This document shows, piece by piece, positions 55,619 to 64,000 of a stretch of DNA of 64,000 nt. Made by a program: the position numbers and the translations under genes. Positions within the stretch are counted from its first letter, which is position 1, and each line of letters opens with the position of its first letter. Under the pieces are notes generated by a model, which saw only the letters and a program-made list of their open reading frames with translations, did not search any database and had not been told where the DNA came from. This DNA comes from Streptomyces tagetis (GTDB lineage: Bacteria; Actinomycetota; Actinomycetes; Streptomycetales; Streptomycetaceae), in the NCBI RefSeq assembly GCF_018069565.1, contig NZ_JAGPNL010000001.1:434001-498000 (forward strand), written 5' to 3'.

Positions 55619-56908
55619 CTATGCCTCCGGCTCCGCCGCCAGCGCCGTCACCAGCACCGGCGTCACCTGCTCCACCTGCCAGGGCCGCGCCCCGTACCCG
55701 GCGAGGGACGCCGCCACGGTGTCCGCGTCGGCCGGCTTCGGCGGCTCCCAGCAGACCCGGCGCACGGTGTCCGGGGAGATCAGGTTCTCCTGCGGCATCG
55801 ACAGCCGCTCGGCCAGCGCCGAGACCGCCGTACGGGCCGCGGAGAGCCGGGCCGCGGCGGCCGGGTCCTTGTCGGCCCAGGCCCGCGGCGGCGGGGGGCC
55901 GGTCACCGGCTGGCCGGGCTGCGGCAACTGGGACTCCGTCATGGCCTTCACCCGGTCCACCGCCGCCTGCCACTGCTCCAGTTGCCGGCGGTTCATCCGC
56001 CCGAAGCCGTTCAGCGCGGCCAGCGCGGACGCGTGCGCCGGCACCGCGAGCGCCGCCTCGACGATCGCCGCGTCACCGAGCACCTTGCCGGGGGAGACGT
56101 CCCGCCGCTGGGCGATCCGGTCCCGGGTCTGCCACAGCTCCCGCACCACCGCCAACTGCCGCCGCCGGCGCACCTTGTGCATGCCGGACGTACGCCGCCA
56201 CGGGTCCTTGCGTGGCTCCGCCGGCGGGGCCGAGGCGATCGCGTCGAACTCCTGCCGCGCCCACTCCAGCTTGCCCTGCCGGTCCAGCTCCTTCTCCAGC
56301 GCGTCCCGCAGGTCGACGAGGAGCTCCACGTCGAGGGCCGCGTAGCGCAGCCAGGGGTCGGGCAGCGGGCGGGTGGACCAGTCGACGGCCGAGTGGCCCT
56401 TCTCCAGGCTGTAGCCCAGGACGTTCTCCACCATCGCGCCGAGCCCGACCCGGGGGAACCCGGCGAGCCGTCCGGCCAGCTCGGTGTCGAAGAGGCTCGC
56501 GGGCAGCATCCCTATCTCGCGGAGGCAGGGCAGATCCTGAGTGGCGGCGTGCAGCACCCACTCGGTACCGGAGAGCGCGGCGCCCAGTCCCGACAGGTCG
56601 GGGCAGGCCACCGGGTCGATCAGCGCCGTACCGGCACCGGCGCGGCGCAGTTGCACCAGATAGGCGCGCTGCCCGTAGCGGTAGCCGGAGGCGCGCTCGG
56701 CGTCGACGGCGACGGGGCCGGTCCCGGCGGCGAAGGCGGCGGTCACGCGGTCCAGCGCGGAGGCGTCCGCGACCACGGGCGGCACGCCCTCACGCGGGTC
56801 GAGCAAGGGGATCGGCGCCTCGGTCACAGAAGATCCGGCGTCGTCCGGAGGGGCGCCTCCGGTGGTTCGCAGTGAACGGTCTGCTGCGGTTTCGTGGGCG
56901 TCGGTCAC
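55619..56908 (-). CDS. Ribonuclease D-like 3'-5' exonuclease with HRDC domain
   Basis: 429 residues. The DEDDy exonuclease domain (about 45-220) has VDAERASGYRYGQ (Asp 69, Glu 71), HAATQDLPCL and YAALDVELLVDL, which supply the four acidic metal ligands and the Tyr. An HRDC domain follows at about 245-320 and a second helical domain at the end. It would trim the 3' ends of stable RNAs in the cytoplasm. GTG 56908 is the upstream start; no clear ribosome-binding site precedes it, so a leaderless transcript is possible. Confidence 0.9.
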   Translation of the reverse strand: MTDAHETAADRSLRTTGGAPPDDAGSSVTEAPIPLLDPREGVPPVVADASALDRVTAAFAAGTGPVAVDAERASGYRYGQRAYLVQLRRAGAGTALIDPVACPDLSGLGAALSGTEWVLHAATQDLPCLREIGMLPASLFDTELAGRLAGFPRVGLGAMVENVLGYSLEKGHSAVDWSTRPLPDPWLRYAALDVELLVDLRDALEKELDRQGKLEWARQEFDAIASAPPAEPRKDPWRRTSGMHKVRRRRQLAVVRELWQTRDRIAQRRDVSPGKVLGDAAIVEAALAVPAHASALAALNGFGRMNRRQLEQWQAAVDRVKAMTESQLPQPGQPVTGPPPPRAWADKDPAAAARLSAARTAVSALAERLSMPQENLISPDTVRRVCWEPPKPADADTVAASLAGYGARPWQVEQVTPVLVTALAAEPEA

Positions 56909-57085
56909 CTGTCAAGGGTATCCGTACCGACCGGTGCCCGACGGGCGCCTACGCTCGGAAACGAGGGTGGCCAGCCAAAACTGGCCTCGGCACCGGCGCA
57001 CGCCCCCGCACGGGCCCGGCGCCGACGCCGCCGCACGCCCGGACGACACCCCGTCCACGCCCGCACCAGCGAGAACGGAACCACC

Positions 57086-57595
57086 ATGACCCCCTGGGCC
57101 ACCCGCCCCGAGACCGCCGCCGACGCCGAGGCCGTCCGCGCCGTCAACCTCGCCGCCTTCTCCACCCCGGGGGAGGCCGATCTCGTCGAGGCCCTGCGCG
57201 CCGACCCGGAGGCGTGGATCGAGGGCCTGTCCCTGCTCGCCGTCGACCCCGACGGCACCCCGGTCGGCCACGCCCTGCTCACCCGCTGCCACGTCGGCGG
57301 CCGGCCGGCGCTCGCGCTGGCCCCCTGCGCGGTGCTGCCCCGGGCGCAGCGCAGCGGCGCCGGGTCCGCGGCCGTCCGCGCCGCCCTGGCCGCCGCCCGC
57401 GAGCGGGGCGAGAACCTCGTCGTCGTCCTCGGCCACGCCACCTACTACCCGCGCTTCGGCTTCACCCCGGCCTCCCGCTTCGGCATCCGCGCGCCCTTCG
57501 ACGCCCCCGACGAGTCCCTGATGGCACTCGCGCTGGACGAGGGACGCCCGGTCCCGTCCGGCACCATTCGGTACGCCCCCGCCTTCGGCGTCTGA
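57086..57595 (+). CDS. GNAT-family N-acetyltransferase
   Basis: 169 residues of the YhbS-like GNAT type: TRPETAADAEAVRAVNLAAF at the start, the acetyl-CoA-binding segment VLPRAQRSGAGSAAVRAAL (about 95-113) and LGHATYYPRFGF. Substrate unknown. ATG 57086 opens the conserved region. It converges with whiI across a 36-bp perfect palindrome. Confidence 0.85.
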   Translation: MTPWATRPETAADAEAVRAVNLAAFSTPGEADLVEALRADPEAWIEGLSLLAVDPDGTPVGHALLTRCHVGGRPALALAPCAVLPRAQRSGAGSAAVRAALAAARERGENLVVVLGHATYYPRFGFTPASRFGIRAPFDAPDESLMALALDEGRPVPSGTIRYAPAFGV

Positions 57596-57626
57596 CGGTC
57601 CGTCAGGCCGTCCGGGCCCGCCCCCA

Positions 57627-57675
57627 CCCCGTACGACGGCGAACGGCGCTCGCCCCGTACGACGGCGAACGGCGC
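57627..57675 (+). repeat. 26-bp-spaced direct repeat
   Basis: CCCCGTACGACGGCGAACGG followed by CGC occurs at 57627-57649 and identically at 57653-57675, just before the palindrome. Confidence 0.7.
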
Positions 57676-57706
57676 CCGCCGACGGAACGTTCCGTCGGCG
57701 GGCGCC
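57671..57706. terminator. Perfect 36-bp palindrome, bidirectional terminator
   Basis: An 18-bp arm starting GGCGCCCGCCGACGG and its exact complement meet with no loop base. It lies between the convergent GNAT and whiI genes, where it can end both transcripts. Confidence 0.75.
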
Positions 57707-57798
57707 GGGAGGGCGGGCGAGCGGGCCGGGCGGGGGCTCGGGCTCGATCGCGCCGGGGGAGGGGGCGGGGGAGGGAGGGGACGGCAAGGGGAGCGGGG

Positions 57799-58461
57799 TC
57801 AGTGGATGATGCCGGTGCGCAGCGCCACCGCGACCATCCCGGCACGGTCGCCGGTGCCGAGCTTGCGGGCGATGCGGGCGAGGTGGCTCTTGACGGTCAG
57901 GGCGGAGAGGCCCATCGAGACGCCGATCGCCTTGTTGGACTGGCCCTCCGCCACCAGCCGCAGCACCTCGACCTCACGGCCGGAGAGCTCGCGGTAGCCG
58001 CCCGGGTGGCTCGGGGCGCCCGGCGGGCGGCGGTGCAGGCGGGCGGCGGCGGCACCGATCGGGGCGGCGCCCGGACGGCTGGGGAGCCCGATGTTGGTGC
58101 GGGTGCCGGTGACGACGTAGCCCTTCACACCGCCGGCGAGGGCGTTGCGTACGGCGCCGATGTCGTCGGCGGCGGAGAGGGCCAGTCCGTTGGGCCAGCC
58201 CGCGGCGCGGGTCTCCGACAGCAGGGTCAGACCCGAGCCGTCGGGGAGGTGGACGTCGGCGACGCAGATGTCGCGCGGGTTGCCGATGCGCGGACGGGCC
58301 TCCGCGACGGACGAGGCTTCGATGACGTCGCGCACACCGAGCGCCCACAGATGGCGGGTGACGGTGGAACGGACGCGCGGGTCGGCCACGACGACCATGG
58401 CGGTCGGCTTGTTCGGGCGGTAGGCGACCAGGCTTGCGGGCTGCTCGAGGAGAACGGACAC
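57799..58461 (-). CDS. whiI: Sporulation regulator WhiI (atypical response regulator)
   Basis: 220 residues, the known WhiI length. The receiver-like domain (about 20-140) keeps the central Asp (CVADVHLPDGSG) but has only one acid in VVVADP and lacks the switch Lys (KGYVVTG instead of GYLLK), so classical phosphorylation is doubtful. The C-terminal LuxR HTH reads LSGREVEVLRLVAEGQSNKAIGVSMGLS. WhiI is needed for late aerial-hypha sporulation and is reported to work with BldM. GTG 58461 has AGGAGG upstream and gives the expected length; the open frame extends upstream without support. A sigma-WhiG-type promoter lies 80 bases upstream. Confidence 0.92.
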   Translation of the reverse strand: MSVLLEQPASLVAYRPNKPTAMVVVADPRVRSTVTRHLWALGVRDVIEASSVAEARPRIGNPRDICVADVHLPDGSGLTLLSETRAAGWPNGLALSAADDIGAVRNALAGGVKGYVVTGTRTNIGLPSRPGAAPIGAAAARLHRRPPGAPSHPGGYRELSGREVEVLRLVAEGQSNKAIGVSMGLSALTVKSHLARIARKLGTGDRAGMVAVALRTGIIH

Positions 58462-58541
58462 CAGGCCTCCTGGGGTGCGGGACGGGACCGGCTCGTGGGG
58501 GTGGAGCCGGGGGGCGAACCGTGCTTTCAAGGTCACAGTCG

Positions 58542-58569
58542 TCTTCGGCATCGATCGCGCCCGCCTTTA
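58542..58569 (-). promoter_or_regulatory. Sigma-WhiG-type promoter of whiI
   Basis: On the minus strand: TAAA (58569-58566), 16 bases, then GCCGAAGA (58549-58542). The sigma-WhiG consensus is TAAA-N16-GCCGATAA; whiI is a known sigma-WhiG target in S. coelicolor. Confidence 0.75.
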
Positions 58570-58920
58570 GAAAATGATCACGATCTGGTGAGTAACAATC
58601 CGAGCAATTCGGACACGCTGTCGATCATTCGAAGACCGAACGGTTTCACTCGGTGTCTAAACACGGTCGAAAGTGGCCGTATCGACAAAGTGACCTACGG
58701 CGAACGGGTGAACGGAGGGTTGGGCGCGGTGAGGGTGGTGAGGGAGGGGTCCGCGGGCCGCGCGGGAGGAGAGGGCCGGCCCCCGTACACACGCGTCGCC
58801 CGGTCCGGCCGCGACGGGGATGTCGGGGACCGGACCGGGCGACGGGAGGGTGCCGAGGCGCCGAGGTCCGAGGTTCTGGGGTGCCGCGGTGCCGAGGCGC
58901 CGGGCGGAGCCGGTGAGGCA

Positions 58921-58963
58921 GTCGGTGGGGCGGTCGGTGGGGGAGTCGGTGGGGGAGTCGGTA
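58921..58963 (+). repeat. 12-bp tandem repeats GTCGGTGGGGGA
   Basis: Four consecutive units, two of them exact, in a G-rich non-coding stretch that continues as GGAGGGAGGGGGAGGGG. Confidence 0.7.
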
Positions 58964-59001
58964 GGAGGGAGGGGGAGGGGGAAGGGCAGGAAGGGCGCGG
59001 G

Positions 59002-59679
59002 TCAGCGTGACTGCGGGCCGCGCCGCTGCGGCAGCGTCACGACCGACGCGTCGCCCGGACCGGCCGGCGGCAGCCCCGCGACCTGCGCCAGCAGATCGCA
59101 CCAGGACGCCAGGTGCGCGGCGGTGTCCGGGACCCCGCCCAGCCCCTCCCGGGGCGTCCAGGACGCCCGGATCTCGATCTGCGAGGCCGACGGGCGGGCC
59201 GACAGGCCGCCGAAGTAGTGGGAGCCGGCCCGTGTCACCGTGCCGCTGGGCTCGCCGTACGTCAGGCCGCGGGCCTGGAGCGCGCCCGTCAGCCAGGACC
59301 AGCACACCTCGGGCAGCAGCGGGTCGGCGGCCATCTCCGCCTCCAGCTCCGCCCGCACCAGCGTCACCAGCCGGAAGGTGCCGTGCCAGCCGTCGTGCCC
59401 GGCCGGATCGTGCAGCAGCACCAGCCGCCCGTCGGCCAGGTCCTCGTCGCCGTCGACGACCGCGGCCTCCAGCGCGTACGCGTACGGCGCCAGCCTCTTC
59501 GGCGCCGGTGTCGTCTCCACCTCGATCTGCGGGCGCAGCCGTGCCGCCCGCAACGCCTCGACGGCCGCCGCGAACGGTGGCGGCGCCGTGCCGTCCGTAG
59601 GCCGGAGGCCCCCCTCGGTGTCCTTCTGATCGTCCATGTCGCCAGCGCCGTCCGACAGTCGTCCCTGAGCCGCAGCCAT
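59002..59679 (-). CDS. DUF3000 family protein
   Basis: 225 residues, soluble, conserved in actinobacteria between whiI and hemE and of unknown function. Recognisable parts are PFAAAVEALRAARLRPQIEVE, WCDLLAQVAGLPP and the SRPSASQIEIRASWTP-like central segment (here ARPSASQIEIRASWTP). ATG 59679 (MAAAQGRLSDG) is chosen; ATG 59634 (MDDQKD) is an alternative, and neither has a good ribosome-binding site. Divergent from hemE. Confidence 0.8.
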   Translation of the reverse strand: MAAAQGRLSDGAGDMDDQKDTEGGLRPTDGTAPPPFAAAVEALRAARLRPQIEVETTPAPKRLAPYAYALEAAVVDGDEDLADGRLVLLHDPAGHDGWHGTFRLVTLVRAELEAEMAADPLLPEVCWSWLTGALQARGLTYGEPSGTVTRAGSHYFGGLSARPSASQIEIRASWTPREGLGGVPDTAAHLASWCDLLAQVAGLPPAGPGDASVVTLPQRRGPQSR

Positions 59680-59861
59680 GCGGGGAAGATTAGGCGGAAT
59701 GCCGCCCCCGTGCAGGGAGGGACACCCCCGTTCGAGTGCGATGGCCGGATCGCACGCCGCCGGCCGGTCCGGCCGGGCCCCTTCGCGGATGTGCGCCCGC
59801 GAATCGGGGGCGGACCCACCCATGGGCCGGAGCACCGGCGGACCATGGGACACTGGCCGGT

Positions 59862-60929
59862 GTGAGTGAGAACCAGAGCCCTGCGGGCAACCAGCAGACC
59901 GCCGCGTACGACTCCGCGTTCCTCAAGGCGTGCAGGCGTGAGCCGGTGCCGCACACGCCCGTGTGGTTCATGCGGCAGGCCGGACGCTCACTGCCGGAGT
60001 ACCTCAAGGTGCGCGAGGGCATCCCGATGCTCGAATCGTGCATGCGTCCCGACCTGGTGGCCGAGATCACCCTCCAGCCGGTGCGCCGGCACGGCGTGGA
60101 CGCGGCGATCTACTTCAGCGACATCGTCGTGCCGCTCAAGGCCATCGGCATCGACCTCGACATCAAGCCGGGCGTCGGCCCGGTCGTCGAGCAGCCGATC
60201 CGCTCCCGGGCGGACCTGGCGCGGCTGCGCGACCTGACCCCCGACGACGTCTCCTACGTCACCGAGGCGATGGGCATCCTCACCGGCGAGCTGGGCGCCA
60301 CCCCGCTCATCGGCTTCGCGGGAGCGCCGTTCACCCTCGCCAGCTACCTGGTGGAGGGCGGCCCGTCCCGCAACCACGAGCACACCAAGGCGCTGATGTA
60401 CGGCGACCCGCAGCTCTGGGCCGACCTGCTGGACCGCCTCGCCGAGATCACCACCGCCTTCCTCAAGGTGCAGATCGAGGCCGGCGCGAGCGCCGTCCAG
60501 CTCTTCGACTCCTGGGTCGGCGCGCTCGCCCCCGTCGACTACCGCCGCTCGGTGCTGCCCGCCTCCCGCAAGGTCTTCGACGCCGTCGAGGGCCTCGGCG
60601 TGCCCCGCATCCACTTCGGCGTCGGCACCGGTGAGCTGCTGGGCCCGCTCGGCGAGGCCGGCGCGGACGTCGTCGGCGTCGACTGGCGCGTCCCGCTGGA
60701 CGAGGCCGCCCGCCGGGTCGGCCCCGGCAAGGCGCTCCAGGGCAACCTCGACCCCGCCGTCCTCTTCGCGCCGACCGCGGCCGTCGAGGCCAAGACCGAC
60801 GAGATCCTGGACGCGGCGGCCGGCCTGGAGGGCCACGTCTTCAACCTCGGTCACGGCGTCCTGCCGACCACCGACGCGGACGCGCTGACCCGCCTCGTGG
60901 AGTACGTCCACACGCGGACGGCCCGCTGA
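59862..60929 (+). CDS. hemE: Uroporphyrinogen decarboxylase
   Basis: 355 residues, cytoplasmic. It decarboxylates the four acetate side chains of uroporphyrinogen III to give coproporphyrinogen III in haem synthesis. Family signatures [19 protein letters not shown] near the N-terminus (conserved Arg residues for the substrate carboxylates) and [16 protein letters not shown], with the catalytic Asp in [12 protein letters not shown] 59862 is chosen; no ribosome-binding site is visible, so a leaderless transcript is possible. A very strong hairpin follows. Confidence 0.97.
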   Translation: MSENQSPAGNQQTAAYDSAFLKACRREPVPHTPVWFMRQAGRSLPEYLKVREGIPMLESCMRPDLVAEITLQPVRRHGVDAAIYFSDIVVPLKAIGIDLDIKPGVGPVVEQPIRSRADLARLRDLTPDDVSYVTEAMGILTGELGATPLIGFAGAPFTLASYLVEGGPSRNHEHTKALMYGDPQLWADLLDRLAEITTAFLKVQIEAGASAVQLFDSWVGALAPVDYRRSVLPASRKVFDAVEGLGVPRIHFGVGTGELLGPLGEAGADVVGVDWRVPLDEAARRVGPGKALQGNLDPAVLFAPTAAVEAKTDEILDAAAGLEGHVFNLGHGVLPTTDADALTRLVEYVHTRTAR

Positions 60930-60939
60930 CGCACCCGGC

Positions 60940-60984
60940 GCGCGGCGCGCACTCCGGCGGCAGGCCGCCGGGTGCGCGCCGCGC
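60940..60984 (+). terminator. hemE terminator
   Basis: GCGCGGCGCGCAC pairs with GTGCGCGCCGCGC (60972-60984), enclosing a second perfect stem CCGGCGGC-AG-GCCGCCGG (60954-60971). Together about 21 bp of stem with one bulged base. Confidence 0.85.
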
Positions 60985-61242
60985 CCGTTCCACCGCCCCT
61001 GTGTCCAGGGGTTGTTGACACTCACCGGCATGATGTCCCCCACGAACACTGCCGGAACCTTGCAATGCGCACGGATCTTCCCTCGGGCAGCATGGTCCGC
61101 GGGGAGCACACCGGATGGTTCCGGTGCCGGAGCCCGGCAGGTGACCGGCACCGGAGCCCCGGGGGCCGCGCCGACCCGGACGAGCGGGACGCGCGGACAC
61201 GGACGAGCGGGACGCGCGGACACGGACGACGGGGGTGGGGGA
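60985..61242. other. Gene-free stretch after hemE
   Basis: Contains the short repeats GGACGAGCGGGACGCGCGGACAC and GACACGGACGAGCGGGACGCG (61186-61230) and no credible gene. Confidence 0.45.
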
Positions 61243-61524
61243 ATGCGCACGTTGGCGACGGTCACGAGGACCGGCCTGGCCACCCTCCTGCCGGCCACCG
61301 CCCGCACCGCGACCGGCGTCGCCGGCCGCGACACGGACACCGACCCGCGCGCCCGGCTCCTGGGCGGCGAGCCCGTGCCGTCCGTCATCTCCCCGCTGAC
61401 CTGCCTCTTCGTACGGCCGCTGCATCGACTGCGCCCCGACGAACCCGAGTCCGGGCCCGCCGGTGACGCGGGCCCGGACGGCCGTCGGCCGGCGGCGCGC
61501 GCCCCGCGCGTGCGCGCCGCCTGA
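61243..61524 (+). CDS. Small hypothetical protein
   Basis: 93 codons starting MRTLATVTRTGLATLLPATAR, with GGGGG upstream of the ATG. Rich in Arg, Pro and Ala, without a clear membrane segment or domain. It precedes the flotillin gene by 200 bases on the same strand. Codon use is compatible with a gene but the evidence is weak; it could be chance. Confidence 0.3.
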   Translation: MRTLATVTRTGLATLLPATARTATGVAGRDTDTDPRARLLGGEPVPSVISPLTCLFVRPLHRLRPDEPESGPAGDAGPDGRRPAARAPRVRAA

Positions 61525-61725
61525 GCCGCATCACCCAGGGGGCTTCGCCAGACGTGCCGCCGGGGTGGCGCCGAGCCGCTGTGCACGGGCCACGGGGCCC
61601 GAGCCGTACCGCGGGCCGGCACCTCCCGAGGCGGACCGTCCGAGCCGTGCTCCCGCGCCGCACCGCCGCTTCGGCGCCCGTGCGGACCGCACGCTCCCAC
61701 TCTTCACGCCGCAAGGACGTATGCC

Positions 61726-63831
61726 ATGAACACCATGACCATGGGCATCGCCGCGCTCGCCGCCGCCTGCCTGCTCATCCTCTTCGCGCTCTCCGCGCTC
61801 TTCCGCAAGGTGGAGCAGGGCAAGGCGCTGATCGTCTCCAAGCTGCGGAAGGTCGACGTCTCCTTCACCGGGCAGGTCGTGCTGCCGGTGCTGCACAAGG
61901 CCGAGGTGATGGACATCTCGGTGAAGACCATCGAGATCACCCGGGCCGGCCGCGAGGGCCTGATCTGCCAGGACAACATCCGTGCCGACATCCGGATCTC
62001 CTTCTTCGTCCGGGTCAACAAGACCGCCGAGGACGTCATCCGGGTCGCCCAGGCTGTCGGCACCGCGCGGGCCAGTGACCGGGACACGCTCCAGGAGCTG
62101 TTCCACGCCAAGTTCTCCGAGGCCCTCAAGACGGTCGGCAAGCAGCTCGACTTCACCGACCTCTACACCAAGCGCGAGGAACTGCGCTTCCGCATCATCG
62201 AGGTCATCGGCGTCGACCTGAACGGCTACCACCTGGAGGACGCGGCGATCGACTACCTGGAGCAGACGCCGCTGGCCCAGCTCGACCCGGCCAACGTCCT
62301 CGACGCCCAGGGCATCCGCAAGATCACCGAAATGACCGCCGTGGAGCACGTGCGCACCAACGAGGCGCAGCGCACCGAGGAGAAGGAGATCACCCGGCAG
62401 GACGTCGACGCCCGGGAAGCCATCCTGGAGCTGGAGCGGCGCCGCACGGACGCCGAGATCAAGCAGAAGCGGGAGATCGAGACCGTGCGGGCCCGCGAGG
62501 AGGCCGAGACGGCGCGGGTGGTCGAGGAGGAGCGGCTGCGGGCGCAGAGCGCCTTCCTGAAGACGGAGGAGGAGCTGGGGGTCCAGCGGGAGAACCAGGC
62601 CCGCGAGGTCGCCGTCGCCGCGAAGAACCGCGAGCGGGTCATCGCCATCGAGAGCGAGCGCATCGAGAAGGACCGCCTCCTGGAGGTCATCGCCCGGGAG
62701 CGGGAGACCCAGCTCACCCGGATCGCCGCCGAGAAGGAGCTGGAGGCGGAGCGGCGCGAGATCGCCGAGGTCATCCGCGAGCGGGTCGCCGTGGACCGTA
62801 CGGTCGCCGAGCAGGAGGAGTCCATCAAGAAGCTGCGCGCCGTCGAGGAGGCGGAGCGCGACCGGCAGGCGGTGGTCATCGCGGCCGAGGCGGAGGCGCA
62901 GGAGCGGCTCGTCAAGGACATCAAGGCCGCGGAGGCCGCCGAACAGGCCGCCGTCCACCGCGCCGCCGAGGAACTCTCCCTGGCCGAGGCCCGGTTGAAG
63001 AGCGCCGACCTCGACGCGCGGGCCAAGCTGCGGCTCGCCGAGGGCATCCAGGCCGAGCGGGCCGCCGAGGGGCTGGCCGCCGTCCAGGTCCGGGAGAAGG
63101 AGGCCGAGGTCATCGAGAAGGCCGGCCGCGCGGAGGCCGAGGCCACCGAGGCACGGCTGCGGGCCGAGGCGGAGGGCGCGCGGGCCCGCGCGCTGGCCGA
63201 GGCGGAGAGCATCGGCGGCAAGCTGAAGGCGGAGGCGGAGGGCCTGACCGCGAAGGCCGCGGCGATGGCCGCCCTCGACGAGGCGTCCCGTACCCACGAG
63301 GAGTACCGGCTGCGGCTGGAGGCGGAGAAGGAGATCCGCCTCGCCGGGCTGGACGCCCAGCGGCAGATCGCCGAGGCCCAGGCCACCGTGCTCGCCACCG
63401 GTCTGGAGAACGCCGACATCGACATCGTCGGCGGGGAGACCGTTTTCTTCGACCGGCTCATGTCCTCGATCGCGCTCGGCAAGGGGCTCGACGGCTTCGT
63501 CGGCAGCTCCGAGACCGCGCAGGCGCTGGCGCGGCCCTGGCTGGACGGCTCGTCGAGCTTCACCGACGATCTCACCCGCGTCCTCGGCTCGGTCTCCACG
63601 GCCGACGTGCAGAACCTGACCGTCTCCGCGCTGCTGCTCCGGCTCATGGGCGACGGGGGCCCGCACGCCGGGGGCCTGCGGCAACTGCTGGACAAGGCCG
63701 CCGAGCTGGGCCTCGGCGACCTGCCCCTCTCGGCGGTCGCCGGACCGGTCCTCGCCGGCCGGGGCACGGAACTCGCCCCGGCGTCCCACGTCAACGGCCA
63801 CGGGGCGCCTGCCGGCGGGGGAGCGGGCTGA
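61726..63831 (+). CDS. Flotillin/YqiK-like SPFH protein
   Basis: 701 residues. One N-terminal membrane segment (about 7-27, IAALAAACLLILFALSALF), then an SPFH/band 7 domain (about 30-210, with QDNIRADIRISFFVRVN). A very long charged coiled coil follows (about 210-560, Glu/Ala/Arg heptads such as RAEAEGARARALAEAES), then a globular C-terminus with ENADIDIVGGETVFFDRLM. Flotillins oligomerise on the inner face of the membrane and organise lipid microdomains. ATG 61726 has AAGGA upstream. No NfeD-type partner gene is seen beside it in the window. Confidence 0.93.
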   Translation: MNTMTMGIAALAAACLLILFALSALFRKVEQGKALIVSKLRKVDVSFTGQVVLPVLHKAEVMDISVKTIEITRAGREGLICQDNIRADIRISFFVRVNKTAEDVIRVAQAVGTARASDRDTLQELFHAKFSEALKTVGKQLDFTDLYTKREELRFRIIEVIGVDLNGYHLEDAAIDYLEQTPLAQLDPANVLDAQGIRKITEMTAVEHVRTNEAQRTEEKEITRQDVDAREAILELERRRTDAEIKQKREIETVRAREEAETARVVEEERLRAQSAFLKTEEELGVQRENQAREVAVAAKNRERVIAIESERIEKDRLLEVIARERETQLTRIAAEKELEAERREIAEVIRERVAVDRTVAEQEESIKKLRAVEEAERDRQAVVIAAEAEAQERLVKDIKAAEAAEQAAVHRAAEELSLAEARLKSADLDARAKLRLAEGIQAERAAEGLAAVQVREKEAEVIEKAGRAEAEATEARLRAEAEGARARALAEAESIGGKLKAEAEGLTAKAAAMAALDEASRTHEEYRLRLEAEKEIRLAGLDAQRQIAEAQATVLATGLENADIDIVGGETVFFDRLMSSIALGKGLDGFVGSSETAQALARPWLDGSSSFTDDLTRVLGSVSTADVQNLTVSALLLRLMGDGGPHAGGLRQLLDKAAELGLGDLPLSAVAGPVLAGRGTELAPASHVNGHGAPAGGGAG

Positions 63832-63868
63832 CGGTGCCGGGCGCCTGCCGGCGGGGAGCGGGCCGGCG

Positions 63869-63955
63869 GTGCCCTTCCGGGCCGGCCGGGCGGGGTCAGC
63901 GTGCCCTTCCGGGCCGGCCGGGCGGGGCCACCGTGCCCTTCCGGGCCGGGGTGGC
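63869..63955 (+). repeat. 32-bp tandem repeat after flotillin gene
   Basis: GTGCCCTTCCGGGCCGG begins at 63869, 63901 and 63933, a 32-base period; the first two units continue CCGGGCGGGG almost identically. The preceding 30 bases repeat the end of the flotillin gene (GCGCCTGCCGGCGGGG at about 63806 and 63841), so the whole tail arose by small duplications. Confidence 0.75.
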
Positions 63956-64000
63956 GGTACGCCGGTGACAGTGGTGGCTCACCGGGGCGGTGGGGCTGGT

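Larger units (their letters stand above)
58462..59001. other. whiI upstream region with G-rich repeats
   Basis: The first 250 bases next to whiI are unusually AT-rich for this genome and hold the sigma-WhiG promoter. The rest up to the DUF3000 stop has no gene and ends in short tandem GTCGGTGGGGGA units (58921-58963). Confidence 0.6.

Noticed and set aside
55083..59010. A 1274-codon and other long frames over the repeat region and RNase D-like gene
   Set aside because: Low-complexity Arg/Pro/Gly translation of repeats and shadow of real genes.

Overview
The base composition (very high G+C, G/C at almost every third codon position), the GTG starts, the frequent 4-nt start/stop overlaps and the gene content (rok7B7-xylFGH, ngcEFG, acnA, whiI, hemE) identify this as chromosomal DNA of a Streptomyces species. 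Gene order from acnA to hemE resembles the S. coelicolor SCO5998-SCO6031 region, with a block of carbohydrate genes in it.

Left part (1-16.8 kb), accessory and partly decayed. It holds an ABC exporter, a TPR gene broken by a stop codon and by a truncated IS256-type transposase, and a DUF6461 gene. Next come two paralogous LuxR-type two-component systems flanking a FtsX-type ABC transporter. One histidine kinase has lost everything after its H-box and is fused in frame to the C-terminal half of a secreted NucA/NucB nuclease. A short glycosyltransferase operon with a frameshifted FkbM methyltransferase and a degenerate orphan ABC ATPase follow. An 18-bp dyad (GGNNGGG-TTTT-CCCNACC) lies upstream of the ABC transporter, the glycosyltransferase operon and the orphan ATPase, which suggests a small common regulon.

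Middle part (16.8-45.7 kb). A MurA-type enolpyruvyl transferase with an N-terminal HTH domain is divergent from aconitase acnA, and both upstream regions carry the same ATCTC-N6-GAGAT inverted repeat. Then comes a glucuronoxylan locus: acetylxylan esterase, an LplB/YtcP/LplA-type ABC importer, GH39, a YesL-like protein, GH42 and GH67. A secreted GH92 mannosidase is divergent from the chitobiose/GlcNAc importer ngcEFG, which has a DasR-like site upstream. The ROK regulator rok7B7 and the xylose importer xylFGH end this block. The xylan and ngc importers have no ATPase gene and must borrow one, presumably MsiK.

Right part (45.7-64 kb), mostly conserved core. It holds dxs, an amino-acid permease, a GT39-like membrane protein, a NYN-domain protein, the fadA-fadB beta-oxidation pair, a ribonuclease D-like protein, a GNAT acetyltransferase, the sporulation regulator whiI with a sigma-WhiG-type promoter, a DUF3000 protein, hemE and a large flotillin. 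GC-rich tandem repeats occupy the intergenic regions near 55.3, 58.9 and 63.9 kb.
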